Part shown: positions 16,306 to 24,054 of the stretch, one piece after another
Numbering within the stretch: position 1 is the first letter of the stretch
How the letters are laid out: the number at the start of each line of letters is the position of its first letter
NCBI GenBank assembly: GCA_036498945.1
Contig: DASYEQ010000063.1
Span: 1-64,000, forward strand
Direction of reading: 5' to 3'
From: JAQGMJ01 sp036498945
GTDB taxonomy: Bacteria; Pseudomonadota; Gammaproteobacteria; Burkholderiales; JAEUOS01
Length of the DNA: 64,000 bases
Program-made: the position numbers and the translations under genes
Notes under the pieces: model-generated
Seen by the model: only the letters and a program-made list of their open reading frames with translations
What the model was told of the DNA's origin: nothing
The model's database searches: none

Positions 16306-17403
16306 TCAAGCCAGGTACTTCTGCACCGCGCTTTCGTTCCACTCGATGCCGCTGCCCGGCTCGTCCCGCACCACGGCGTGGCCGGCCTTGATTTCCAGCG
16401 GCTGCGCCAGGATGGGGCTGGCCCAGTCGACATACTCCAGCCAGTGCGCCGTCGGCGTCACGCACATCAGGTGGCTGCTGATCTCGGGGAACAGATGGGT
16501 GGACATCGGCATGGCCGCCGCATCGGCAATCGCGGCGGCGCGCATCCAGCCGGAGACCCCGCCGATGCGCTCGGCATCGGGCATGGCGTAGTCGCAGGCG
16601 CGCGCCGCCAGCGCACGGGCCATGTCGCGCGAGCCGAGGAAGTTCTCGCCGATCTGCACCGGCGTTTTCAGCGCCGCGGCCACCATGGCGTTGCCGGCGT
16701 GGTCTTCGGCGCGCACCGGCTCCTCGATCCAGGTGAGGCCCAGCTCATCCAGCACGTGGCCGCGGCGGATCGCCTCAGCGGGGGTGAGCGACTGGTTGTA
16801 GTCGGTCATCACCGGAGTGCCGGCCGGCACGATTTCCTTTACCGCCAGCGCCGCCGCCACGTCTTCTTCCAGGGTGGCGTAGCCCAGGCGCAGCTTGACT
16901 GCATGGAAGCGCCCGTTGTCCAGCAGTTCGACGGCTTCGCGCGCGACCTTTTCCGGCCCCAGCAGGCTCAGGCCACAGCTGTTGTAGGCGGGAATCGGGC
17001 GCGGCGCGCCGCCGAGCAGGCGCGCCAGCGGCAGCTTGGCGATTTTCGCCTGCGCATCCCAGATCGCCATGTCGATGCCGGAGATCGCCAGGCCCACCAG
17101 GCCTTGCGCGCCGAGCAGGGTCATGCGGCGGTTGAGCAGCGCCTCGACGTCGTGCGGCACCAGCGGCAGCTTGGCCACCAGCGTATTAAGGTCGGTCAGC
17201 AGGGCCACCAGGGATTTGAGCGCCAGCGCGGAGGGGCTGAACAGGTAGCTGTGGCCGGTGACGCCGGCATTGGTGCCGATGTCGATCAGCACCAGCGGCG
17301 CCTGGGTGAAGGTGCCGCCGGCCGTCTGCAGCGGGCGGCTCATCGGCGTGAGCACGGCGCGGGCGCGCAATTCGGTGATATGGGGATGGGGTTTCGCGGT
17401 CAT
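16306..17403 (-). CDS. Mandelate racemase/muconate lactonizing enzyme-family (enolase superfamily) protein
   Basis: A 365-residue enolase-superfamily enzyme. Metal ligands are Asp201, Glu227 (WIEEP) and Glu253 (QIGENF), spaced 26 and 26 residues as in mandelate racemase. Asp276, His303 (STHLF) and Glu323 occupy the His-Asp dyad and final Glu positions with the same constant offset of six from the P. putida enzyme. The Lys-x-Lys motif reads Lys170-Leu-Arg172, so the second catalytic Lys is Arg. A strong AAGGAG precedes the ATG. It probably racemises, dehydrates or cycloisomerises a hydroxy-acid feeding the LLM/Pht5-like genes. Confidence 0.9.
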   Translation of the reverse strand: MTAKPHPHITELRARAVLTPMSRPLQTAGGTFTQAPLVLIDIGTNAGVTGHSYLFSPSALALKSLVALLTDLNTLVAKLPLVPHDVEALLNRRMTLLGAQGLVGLAISGIDMAIWDAQAKIAKLPLARLLGGAPRPIPAYNSCGLSLLGPEKVAREAVELLDNGRFHAVKLRLGYATLEEDVAAALAVKEIVPAGTPVMTDYNQSLTPAEAIRRGHVLDELGLTWIEEPVRAEDHAGNAMVAAALKTPVQIGENFLGSRDMARALAARACDYAMPDAERIGGVSGWMRAAAIADAAAMPMSTHLFPEISSHLMCVTPTAHWLEYVDWASPILAQPLEIKAGHAVVRDEPGSGIEWNESAVQKYLA

Positions 17404-17511
17404 TTGGTGGTCTCCTTGTCGCTATGCTGCGATGGTGCCGAAAAAGGGCCGCCGGCGCAAATCGGCTTCTGGCACAATCCGTCACCCCTTTAAACGTGAG
17501 CCGCCCCCGAG

Positions 17512-17961
17512 ATGGATTCGGAATCGATTTCCCACGGCATCCAGCTCGCTGTGGCGCCGGTGTTCCTGCTCACCGCGATCGCCGCGATGATCGGCGTCAT
17601 CACCCAGCGCCTGGCGCGCATCATCGACCGCGGCCGGGTGATCGAAAACATCCTGGATGCGGGCACGGCGAAATCGCCGCAGTTGCTCTACGAAGAACTC
17701 GGCATCCTGCGCAGCCGCGCCAAGCTGGTCAACATATCGCTGGGCACGTTCACCGCCTCGGCGATCTGCGTCGGCATCACCACGGCGGCGCTGTTCCTGG
17801 GCGCGGTGGGGCGCCTGCAGGCGCTGTCGCTGGTGGCGGTCACCTTCATCGGCGCGCTGGCGCTGTTCATCCTGGGCCTGCTGCTGTACCTGGCGGAGGT
17901 GCGCGTGTCGCGGCATACCTTCAGCTTCGAGCGCTTTTTGCCGCCGCCGAACGGGCGATGA
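17512..17961 (+). CDS. DUF2721 membrane protein
   Basis: A 149-residue protein with three hydrophobic helices: LAVAPVFLLTAIAAMIGVI, GTFTASAICVGITTAALFLGA and VAVTFIGALALFILGLLLYL. Between helices 1 and 2 runs the family-typical RLARIIDRGRVIE followed by ELGILRSRAKLVN. DUF2721 proteins are widespread inner-membrane proteins of unknown function. It overlaps the next gene by four bases (ATGA) and heads a three-gene plus-strand set divergent from the enolase-family gene. Confidence 0.88.
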   Translation: MDSESISHGIQLAVAPVFLLTAIAAMIGVITQRLARIIDRGRVIENILDAGTAKSPQLLYEELGILRSRAKLVNISLGTFTASAICVGITTAALFLGAVGRLQALSLVAVTFIGALALFILGLLLYLAEVRVSRHTFSFERFLPPPNGR

Positions 17962-18629
17962 TGAGCCACGGCCAACGAATCGCTGCTTTCCTCGGTCACG
18001 CGCCGGCCGATCTGGCGGCTTTTTACGATGGCGATGCCTTGCCCGATTATCCGGACTCGCGCATCCATTGCCTGCCGTTTGACCAGGCGCTGGCCTATAC
18101 GCGCGACATGCACGGCATCCCGGTGGTGCAACGCCTCGGGCTGTGGGTGCTGGACGATGCCGAAGATTCCAATCCCCACGCCTACGTGACGCAGGGGCCA
18201 TGCACCGGGGCGGTGGTGCATTTCTCGCATGATGGCGAACCGAGGGTCGCCTTCGGTTCGCTCGCCGCGTTCGTCGCCGCCCTGCATGAGGCGGGTGGCC
18301 GCGGCGGCGACATCGACGATCTGCCGCCGCAGGCGCCGGCCTATGCGCTGGATGCCGAAATCACGGTCTTGCTGGGCGAAGACAGCGAAGATGCGCACTT
18401 CCTGGTCAATCTCTATCTCGGCATTTGCGCGCCGCTGCAAATGCAGACGCAGGAGGCCTTGCTGCGCGAAGACGATTTCCTGGTTCGCGAGGCGCTGGCG
18501 GCACGCCTGGCGCAAACGGCGCGGCCGCAAGATCTCGATACTGCGCAACGCCTGGCGGCCGATCCGCATCCGCAGGTGGCGCGCGCCGGGGCACTGGCCC
18601 TGGCCGCCGTGCGCCGCGCCGGCCGATGA
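17958..18629 (+). CDS. SMI1/KNR4 (SUKH)-like protein with C-terminal HEAT-like tail
   Basis: A 223-residue cytoplasmic protein. The middle part (residues 40-115: VVQRLGLWVLDDAEDSNPHAYVT, GAVVHFSHDGEPRVAFGSLAAFVAAL) resembles the SMI1/KNR4-SUKH fold. The C-terminal 60 residues (ALLREDDFLVREALAARLAQTARP, DPHPQVARAGALALAAV) look like two HEAT-type repeats. SUKH proteins include toxin immunity proteins, but no toxin gene is adjacent. It is translationally coupled on both sides by ATGA overlaps. Two adjacent ATG codons make the start ambiguous by one residue. Confidence 0.75.
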   Translation: MMSHGQRIAAFLGHAPADLAAFYDGDALPDYPDSRIHCLPFDQALAYTRDMHGIPVVQRLGLWVLDDAEDSNPHAYVTQGPCTGAVVHFSHDGEPRVAFGSLAAFVAALHEAGGRGGDIDDLPPQAPAYALDAEITVLLGEDSEDAHFLVNLYLGICAPLQMQTQEALLREDDFLVREALAARLAQTARPQDLDTAQRLAADPHPQVARAGALALAAVRRAGR

Positions 18630-19144
18630 AGATCCTCGGCCTGTGCGGCAGCCTGCGCGCCGCCTCCATCAACGCCGGGCTGTTGCGCAGCGCCGTGCGC
18701 CTGGCGCCGGTGGGGGTGGAGATGGAGATTGCGCATGAGGTCGGGCGGTTGCCGCTGTTCAATCCCGATCTCGAAAATGATCCACCCAGGATCGTGCGCG
18801 ACCTGTGCGGGCGCGTGGCACGCGCCGATGCGCTTGTCGTCGCCAGCCCCGAATACGCCCACGGCGTCACCGGCGTGATCAAGAATGCGCTCGACTGGCT
18901 GGTGAGCATGGAGGATTTCGCCGGCAAGCCGGTGGCGATCTGGAACGCCTCGCCGCGCGCGCATCACAGCGACGACGCCCTGCGCGAGATTCTCCTCACC
19001 ATGTCGGCGGACGTGGTGGCGGCGGCCTCGATCGGCCTGCCGCTGGTGGGCGCCGGCGTGAGCGAGGCGGCGATGCGCGAAACACCCGCCATCGCGCAGG
19101 CGATCCGCGGTGCGCTCGCCTGCCTGCAAGCGCACCGCGCGTAA
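18626..19144 (+). CDS. NADPH-dependent FMN reductase family protein
   Basis: A 172-residue flavodoxin-like reductase. ILGLCGSLRAASINAGLLRSA is the phosphate-binding loop, and ALVVASPEYAHGVTGVIKNALDWL is the SPEY-G...KNALDW signature of the ArsH/ChrR/SsuE-like group. It should bind FMN and use NAD(P)H to reduce flavin, quinone or metal substrates. It is coupled to the upstream gene by an ATGA overlap. It could supply reduced FMN to the LLM monooxygenase nearby, but that pairing is inference. Confidence 0.9.
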   Translation: MKILGLCGSLRAASINAGLLRSAVRLAPVGVEMEIAHEVGRLPLFNPDLENDPPRIVRDLCGRVARADALVVASPEYAHGVTGVIKNALDWLVSMEDFAGKPVAIWNASPRAHHSDDALREILLTMSADVVAAASIGLPLVGAGVSEAAMRETPAIAQAIRGALACLQAHRA

Positions 19145-19147
19145 GGC

Positions 19148-19570
19148 CTACTTCTTCGCCACGGTGTTGAGCCCGCTTTCGCCGGCGATGTCGTGAAACA
19201 GCCGGCGCGACTTGAACAGCCACCGCCCCTCCAGCAGCACCACCTCGTCTTCATAGGTGCCGGCCACCGCGATCGCCGGCCCGGCAGGGCTTTGGCGCAC
19301 CGCCATGAAGTTGGAGCGCACGGTAGCCTGCGCGCCGTCGAGCTTGATCACGATGTTGCTGGTGAAGTGCTTGCGCTGCGCCTCCGGCGGCAGCATGGCG
19401 GAGAGCAGCTGTTCGATTGCTGCCGGCCCGCTTGCGTTGCCGTTGCGCGAAAGCCAGTCGCCGTCGGCGGTGAAGAGCCGTGAGAATTCGGCGAACTGGT
19501 GGCCGTCGAGCAAAAAACAGTACTCGGCCAGCAGCTCGCGGATCGCGTCTTTGTGGTCGGCGTCGCTCAT
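19148..19570 (-). CDS. SnoaL-like / NTF2-fold protein
   Basis: A 140-residue NTF2-like protein. AIRELLAEYCFLLDGHQFAEFSRLFTADGDWLSRNG opens the cone-shaped fold, and YEDEVVLLEGRWLFKSRRLFHD closes it, as in SnoaL_4 proteins related to ring-hydroxylating dioxygenase beta subunits. It may be an isomerase, hydrolase or small-molecule-binding protein. It starts 10 bases downstream of the MFS transporter stop with GAGGAGC before its ATG, so the two form an operon, suggesting that it acts on the imported compound. Confidence 0.88.
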   Translation of the reverse strand: MSDADHKDAIRELLAEYCFLLDGHQFAEFSRLFTADGDWLSRNGNASGPAAIEQLLSAMLPPEAQRKHFTSNIVIKLDGAQATVRSNFMAVRQSPAGPAIAVAGTYEDEVVLLEGRWLFKSRRLFHDIAGESGLNTVAKK

Positions 19571-19580
19571 CGTCTGCTCC

Positions 19581-20861
19581 TCACGCGCGCGCCGGTACGG
19601 CAGCCGGCTGGCCGTGGTCCGGATCGATCGGGTCGCGCGTCATGGTCATGGCCGCGGTGGCGCCTACCAGCAGCAGCACGCCTGCCACCAGGAAAGCGTA
19701 GTCGTACTGGCCGGTGATACTGATGACGTAGCCGGTGACGATAGGTGCGGCCACGCCGAACAGGTTGCCGCCGGTCACGAGAATCCCGTGGGCGCGGCCG
19801 GTGTTGGCGGGGTCGCGCAACAGGTCGCTCACCAGCGCGATGTTCAGGCCCACCGCGCTGCCGATGCAGGTGAGCGAAAACGAGAACAGGGCGAGGATCA
19901 GGTTGGTGTCCGAGATCCACGGCGTCAGCAACAGGCAGGAGGAGCACAGCATCATGATCGCCACCAGCTTGCGGCGGCGACCGGAATTCACCGGCGCATT
20001 GCGCAGCAGGCGGTCGGAAAACCAGCCCATGAAAATGGTCCCGAACATCGCCACCGTGTAGGGAATGGCGGTGTAAAAACCGCTTTTCATCAGCGTCAGG
20101 TGGCGCGACTGCTGCAGGTAACTGGGCAGCCAGGTGAGGAACAGGTAGACCGTATACACCGCGCAGCCCTGCGCGACGAAGGTGCCCCAGGTGCTGGTGC
20201 AGCGCAGGAGCGCGGAAACCGGGGCGCCGCCGCCGGGGCTGGCGGTGCCGCCGCGCTCGGCGATGATCTCGGCGCGTTCTTCCTCGCCGATGAACGTCGC
20301 TTCTTCCGGCTGGCGGAACAGCCAGTGCCAGATCACCACCCAGACAACGCCGATGGCGGCGGCGCAATAAAACGCGCCGCGCCAGCCGAATTCACCCACC
20401 AGATACGCCATCATCAGCGAGCCGAAAGCCGGGCCGGCGTAGCCGCCGCAGTTGAATACGGTGGTGGCGAGTCCACGCTCGCGCGCCGGTATCCACTCGC
20501 GGATCACGCGGGCGCCGGCAGGGTAGGTGGAGGATTCGCCGAAACCCATCAGCAGGCGCGCGGCGAAGGCGGAACTGAAGCCGCCGGCCAAGCCGGTGAG
20601 GGCGGTGGCGAACGACCAGATGGCCATGCCATGAGTGGTGGCGCGGCGCGTGCCGACGCGGTCGACATACATGCCCCAGGGCAGCACGAACACCAGGTAG
20701 CTCCACAGGAAGGCGGAGAACAGGTAACCCAGTTGTATCGTGGACAGGCCAAACTCGGTGGAGATCGGCTTGGCGGAGACTGACAGCACCACGCGGTCGA
20801 TGTAATTGATCGAGCAGCCGGTGAGCAGCAATATATAGATGACGATCCTGCCTGCTTTCAT
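19581..20861 (-). CDS. MFS transporter, anion:cation symporter (ACS)-like
   Basis: A 426-residue twelve-helix major facilitator. INYIDRVVLSVSAKPISTEFGLS in helix 1, WGMYVDRVGTRRATTHGM (the A-like loop) and FGESSTYPAGARVIREWIPARERG are typical of the ACS family that takes up organic anions such as tartrate, phthalate or hexuronate. GAGGAGG stands before the ATG. It is transcribed with the SnoaL-like gene, and its 5' region is an AT-rich intergenic stretch with an inverted repeat. The FAD monooxygenase nearby may use the same substrate. Confidence 0.9.
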   Translation of the reverse strand: MKAGRIVIYILLLTGCSINYIDRVVLSVSAKPISTEFGLSTIQLGYLFSAFLWSYLVFVLPWGMYVDRVGTRRATTHGMAIWSFATALTGLAGGFSSAFAARLLMGFGESSTYPAGARVIREWIPARERGLATTVFNCGGYAGPAFGSLMMAYLVGEFGWRGAFYCAAAIGVVWVVIWHWLFRQPEEATFIGEEERAEIIAERGGTASPGGGAPVSALLRCTSTWGTFVAQGCAVYTVYLFLTWLPSYLQQSRHLTLMKSGFYTAIPYTVAMFGTIFMGWFSDRLLRNAPVNSGRRRKLVAIMMLCSSCLLLTPWISDTNLILALFSFSLTCIGSAVGLNIALVSDLLRDPANTGRAHGILVTGGNLFGVAAPIVTGYVISITGQYDYAFLVAGVLLLVGATAAMTMTRDPIDPDHGQPAAVPARA

Positions 20862-21202
20862 GCGTCCTCCTCGTTGGGGTAAGAAAAAGCGCGCTCGATT
20901 TTGGAAATTCTCTTTTTCGTTTTTAGAGATTTTATCCAATAAAAACAGATACTTACGAAATCGAGCGGGCGCGATTCTGGCACCCTTGGAAGACCGGCGC
21001 AATCGCATAAGGTGGATTCGAAATTTGCAAGCGGATGGCGCGGCAGATACTGCCGCCACGTTGGCAGCCTGACCGCAGCGGTTGCGGAAATGCCGGTCAT
21101 CCACAGCGCGAGGCCGCGCTGAAACGCTTCACCGATCGACCCAGGGGCCGCAGAAGCCGTTTATCGCAGCGCAATCGAGGCCATGGCCTGGCGCATGACG
21201 GT
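20862..21202. other. 341-bp gene-free stretch with AT-rich island and 10-bp inverted repeat
   Basis: No credible gene. The half nearest the MFS gene is unusually AT-rich. It carries CGCTCGATTT (20892-20901) and its exact complement AAATCGAGCG (20958-20967), 56 bases apart, enclosing TTTTATCC and TTTAGAGATTTT. This is the expected site of the MFS promoter and a looping-type operator. The remainder (about 20970-21202) is GC-rich and featureless to me; it may be a decayed gene. Confidence 0.45.
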
Positions 21203-21685
21203 CTAGCGCTTACCCTTCTTGCGTCCCTGCGACAGCAGGTCGGCAGTAATGCGCTGTTGCAAGGCGAGTGCGTCTTCCATGAAACGGCGCACCACCTCCA
21301 GCTCTTTGGTGGTGTAGCTCTCAAGCAATGCTTCACCGCCTTTGGCAACCGGAATGTAGGCCGCATCGATGGTACTGCGGGTCTTGTCGGTGCTTTCCAC
21401 CAGCACCTTGCGCCGGTCGTTCTCGTCGGCGCGGCGGCGCACCAGGCCACGTGCTTCCAGCCGGTCGACCAGCGCGGTGATCGCCGCCGGGCTCAGCATG
21501 GTCTCCTGCGCGATCGCGCTGGCGCTTTGCGGGCCGTTGACGATGAAGCCCAGGCAGCGCCGCTCGGCGCTGCCCAGGCCGTGCAATTCGCCCACGGTTT
21601 CGTCGAAGGCTTCGGTGGCGTCCTGCCAGCGCATGATGGCCTGCTTGATCGCGGCCTTGATCTCGGAACGGGAGGGGTTTGACAT
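21203..21685 (-). CDS. MarR-family transcriptional regulator
   Basis: A 160-residue winged-helix regulator. ERRCLGFIVNGPQSASAIAQETMLSPAAITALVDRLEARGLVRRRADENDRRKVLVEST contains the MarR HTH followed by the wing Asp-x-Arg motif (DENDRRK). C-terminal helices should form the dimer interface. It is divergent from the FAD monooxygenase with only 28 bases between start codons, so it probably controls that gene and itself through the AT-rich inverted repeat there. Effector likely an aromatic acid (inference from family). Confidence 0.92.
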   Translation of the reverse strand: MSNPSRSEIKAAIKQAIMRWQDATEAFDETVGELHGLGSAERRCLGFIVNGPQSASAIAQETMLSPAAITALVDRLEARGLVRRRADENDRRKVLVESTDKTRSTIDAAYIPVAKGGEALLESYTTKELEVVRRFMEDALALQQRITADLLSQGRKKGKR

Positions 21686-21701
21686 TTAATTAGATTAGTG
21701 A

Positions 21702-21744
21702 AATACTTGATCAATGAATTATTTTAGCAATGTACTAAAGTATT
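21702..21744. promoter_or_regulatory. Candidate MarR operator in the divergent marR/monooxygenase region
   Basis: AATACTT (21702-21708) and AAGTATT (21738-21744) are exact inverted repeats 29 bases apart, with a TTGATCAA palindrome beside the left arm. The region is AT-rich and overlaps the annotated start of the monooxygenase. The right half therefore lies inside its putative coding sequence unless translation begins downstream. Confidence 0.45.
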
Positions 21745-22979
21745 ATCTCAAGGAAGCGGCCGCAGGTGCGGGGCCGGGCGCGCGGCGGGGCTTGCGTATC
21801 GCCATCTGCGGCGCCGGCGCTGCCGGCCTCACCCTGGCCGCGCGCCTGGCGCAGGATGGGGCGCGCCCGGTACTGTTCGAAGCGCGCGACGAGGCGACGC
21901 TGGCGCAGGAGGGCATTTTCCTTACGCTGGCGCCGAATGGCATGAACGGCCTGAAGGCGATCGGCGCTTGCGCCGCGGTGGAACAGGCCGGGGTGCGCAT
22001 CATGGGCGTCGAGATCCGCAATGGCCGCGGCACGCGCCTGGGTTTCGCCGACCAGTCGGACCTCGAACAGGTCTTCGGCGCCCCCAGCGTGACCTTGCGT
22101 CGTGGCGAGCTCGCGCGCATCCTGCTCGAACGCGCGCGCGCCAGCGGCGCGGACGTGCGCCTGGGCGTGCGCGTGGCCGCGGTGCAGGCGCGCGCCGACG
22201 GTGTCTGCCTGACGCTCAACGATGGCCGCTTGTTCACGGCTGACCTGCTGGTGGCCGCCGACGGCCTGCGCTCCAGCGTGCGCGCGGCGGTGTTCCCCGA
22301 ATATCCACTGCCGCAATACACCGGCATGATCGGCGCCGGCGGCATCACCGAGGCCGAAGTGCCGCACACCGGCGGGATACTGCGCATGTGCTTCGGTGAC
22401 AATGCCTTTTTCGGCTACGTCAAGCCGTCCGCCGGGCCGGTCTACTGGTTCAATTCCTATGGCGCGCCCGCGGCGCAGGCCGGGCCGGTGCTCGATGCCG
22501 CCGCCTACGCGCGCCGCCTGCAGGCCCTGCATGCGCACGACCCGGCGCCCAATGCCGAGATCATGGCGCAGGTACAGCGCATGGAGCGCAATTACCCGAT
22601 CTACGACATGCCCAGGCTTCCGGCCTGGCATAGGGGGCGGGTGATGCTGATCGGCGATGCCGCCCACGCCGTCGGCCCGCATGCGGGGCAGGGCGCGTCG
22701 ATGGCGATCGAGGACGCACTGGTGCTTGCTGCCTGCCTGCACGCCGGGGAAGACTTTGGCACGGCATTCGCGGGGTTCGAGCGCCTGCGGCGCGCTCGCG
22801 TGGCCCAGGTGCATCGGCTGACCGCGCGCAACGCGCGGCGCAAGCGCAGCATGGGCCGCGTCGGCCTGTTCATTCGTGACCTGCTGCTACCGCTGCTGAT
22901 TTCCCTCGGCATCCGCAGGCAGCGCCGCCTCTATGCCTTCCGGCCCGACCTCGCCCCGCTGCAGCCACCGCCGCCTTGA
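21714..22979 (+). CDS. FAD-dependent aromatic monooxygenase (salicylate hydroxylase-like)
   Basis: A PHBH-type flavoprotein monooxygenase, up to 421 residues. LRIAICGAGAAGLTLAARLAQDG is the FAD Rossmann motif, LVAADGLRSSVRAAVF is the DG motif, and RVMLIGDAAHAVGPHAGQGASMAIEDALVLA is the GD motif binding FAD ribitol. It should hydroxylate an aromatic substrate using NAD(P)H and O2. The start is uncertain: the ATG used gives 27 AT-rich-coded residues before the Rossmann strand and has no ribosome-binding site, so a TTG just before LRIAICG is possible. Divergent from marR. Confidence 0.9.
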   Translation: MNYFSNVLKYYLKEAAAGAGPGARRGLRIAICGAGAAGLTLAARLAQDGARPVLFEARDEATLAQEGIFLTLAPNGMNGLKAIGACAAVEQAGVRIMGVEIRNGRGTRLGFADQSDLEQVFGAPSVTLRRGELARILLERARASGADVRLGVRVAAVQARADGVCLTLNDGRLFTADLLVAADGLRSSVRAAVFPEYPLPQYTGMIGAGGITEAEVPHTGGILRMCFGDNAFFGYVKPSAGPVYWFNSYGAPAAQAGPVLDAAAYARRLQALHAHDPAPNAEIMAQVQRMERNYPIYDMPRLPAWHRGRVMLIGDAAHAVGPHAGQGASMAIEDALVLAACLHAGEDFGTAFAGFERLRRARVAQVHRLTARNARRKRSMGRVGLFIRDLLLPLLISLGIRRQRRLYAFRPDLAPLQPPPP

Positions 22980-23035
22980 AGACGGTAGGACGCCGCCGAC
23001 AGCGCCGCCGCGCCTTCCCTGCTGTAATCGCGCAT

Positions 23036-23962
23036 ATGGACTGGCGCACCTTGCTCAAACTGTGCCGCCAGGCGGTGACCGCCTGGATCGGCGACTACGC
23101 CCCCAGCATGGGCGCGGCGATCGCCTACTACACGGTGTTTTCCATCGCGCCCCTGTTGCTGATCGTCATCGCCATCGGCGGTGCGGTCTTCGGGCGCGAG
23201 GCGGTGCAGGGGCAGATCGTCCATGAACTCACCGCGCTGGTGGGGGAGAGCGGCGCCACCGCCATCCAGGGGCTGCTGGAAAGCGCCAGCAACCCGGCAC
23301 ACGGGATACTCGCCACGGTGATCAGCATCGCCGTGCTGGCGGTGGGCGCCACCACCGTGTTTTCCGAACTGCAAAGCGCGCTCGACCGCATCTGGCGCGT
23401 GCCGGTGCCGCCGAAGCAAAACGGCGTGCTAAAGCTTTTGCGTACACGCCTGCTCTCCTTCGGCCTGATCCTCGGGCTGGGGTTCCTGCTGCTGGTGTCG
23501 CTGGTGGTCTCGGCCGCGCTGGCGGCACTGGGCAAATGGTCCAGCGGGCTGATTCCCGGCTGGGAAAGCGTGCTGCAGATGGCCAATACCGTGGTCGGCT
23601 TCGGCCTCACCACGGTGCTGTTCGCCATGATCTACAAGATCATGCCGCGCGCCTCCATCGCCTGGGCCGACGTGTGGATAGGCGCGGGCGTCACCGCCGC
23701 GCTGTTCGAGGTGGGCAAGGTGCTGATCGGCCTGTACATCGGCAAGAGCAGCATCACCTCCGGGCTGGCGGCGGCCGGCTCACTGCTGGTGCTGCTGGTG
23801 TGGGTCTACTACTCCGCGCAGATCTTCCTCCTCGGCGCGGAGTTCACCTGGGTGTTCGCCCACCATCATGGCTCGCACAAGGGTGAACTGGCCGAAGGCG
23901 AAAATCTGTCCAAGACAGCAGCACCATCACCCCGCGCCCCGCAGGCTGCGCGCAGCCACTAG
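23036..23962 (+). CDS. YihY/BrkB-family inner-membrane protein
   Basis: A 308-residue protein with about six helices. APSMGAAIAYYTVFSIAPLLLIVIAI is the family signature, followed by ATTVFSELQSALDRIWRVP and, near the C-terminus, GSLLVLLVWVYYSAQIFLLGAEFTWVFA. The family was once called ribonuclease BN, but that name belongs to RNase Z; the role of YihY proteins remains unclear, with transport or envelope functions proposed. It starts 57 bases after the monooxygenase stop and ends near a perfect hairpin. Confidence 0.9.
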   Translation: MDWRTLLKLCRQAVTAWIGDYAPSMGAAIAYYTVFSIAPLLLIVIAIGGAVFGREAVQGQIVHELTALVGESGATAIQGLLESASNPAHGILATVISIAVLAVGATTVFSELQSALDRIWRVPVPPKQNGVLKLLRTRLLSFGLILGLGFLLLVSLVVSAALAALGKWSSGLIPGWESVLQMANTVVGFGLTTVLFAMIYKIMPRASIAWADVWIGAGVTAALFEVGKVLIGLYIGKSSITSGLAAAGSLLVLLVWVYYSAQIFLLGAEFTWVFAHHHGSHKGELAEGENLSKTAAPSPRAPQAARSH

Positions 23963-23974
23963 CCGGATATGTGG

Positions 23975-24002
23975 CGCATCAGCGCGCCGCCGCGCTGATG
24001 CG
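23975..24002. terminator. Perfect 12-bp GC-rich hairpin after the BrkB gene
   Basis: CGCATCAGCGCG (23975-23986), loop CCGC, CGCGCTGATGCG (23991-24002). The stem is strong but no T-tract follows, so it may be an mRNA 3' end stabiliser or a rho-assisted terminator. It lies 13 bases after the BrkB stop. Confidence 0.5.
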
Positions 24003-24054
24003 GATTATGATGCGCGCCTCGCCGCACCCCTGCGGCCCAAGCGACAGGAATGCC

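Noticed and set aside
23036..23962. Annotation as ribonuclease BN
   Set aside because: That name was historically misapplied to YihY-family membrane proteins; no nuclease motif is present.
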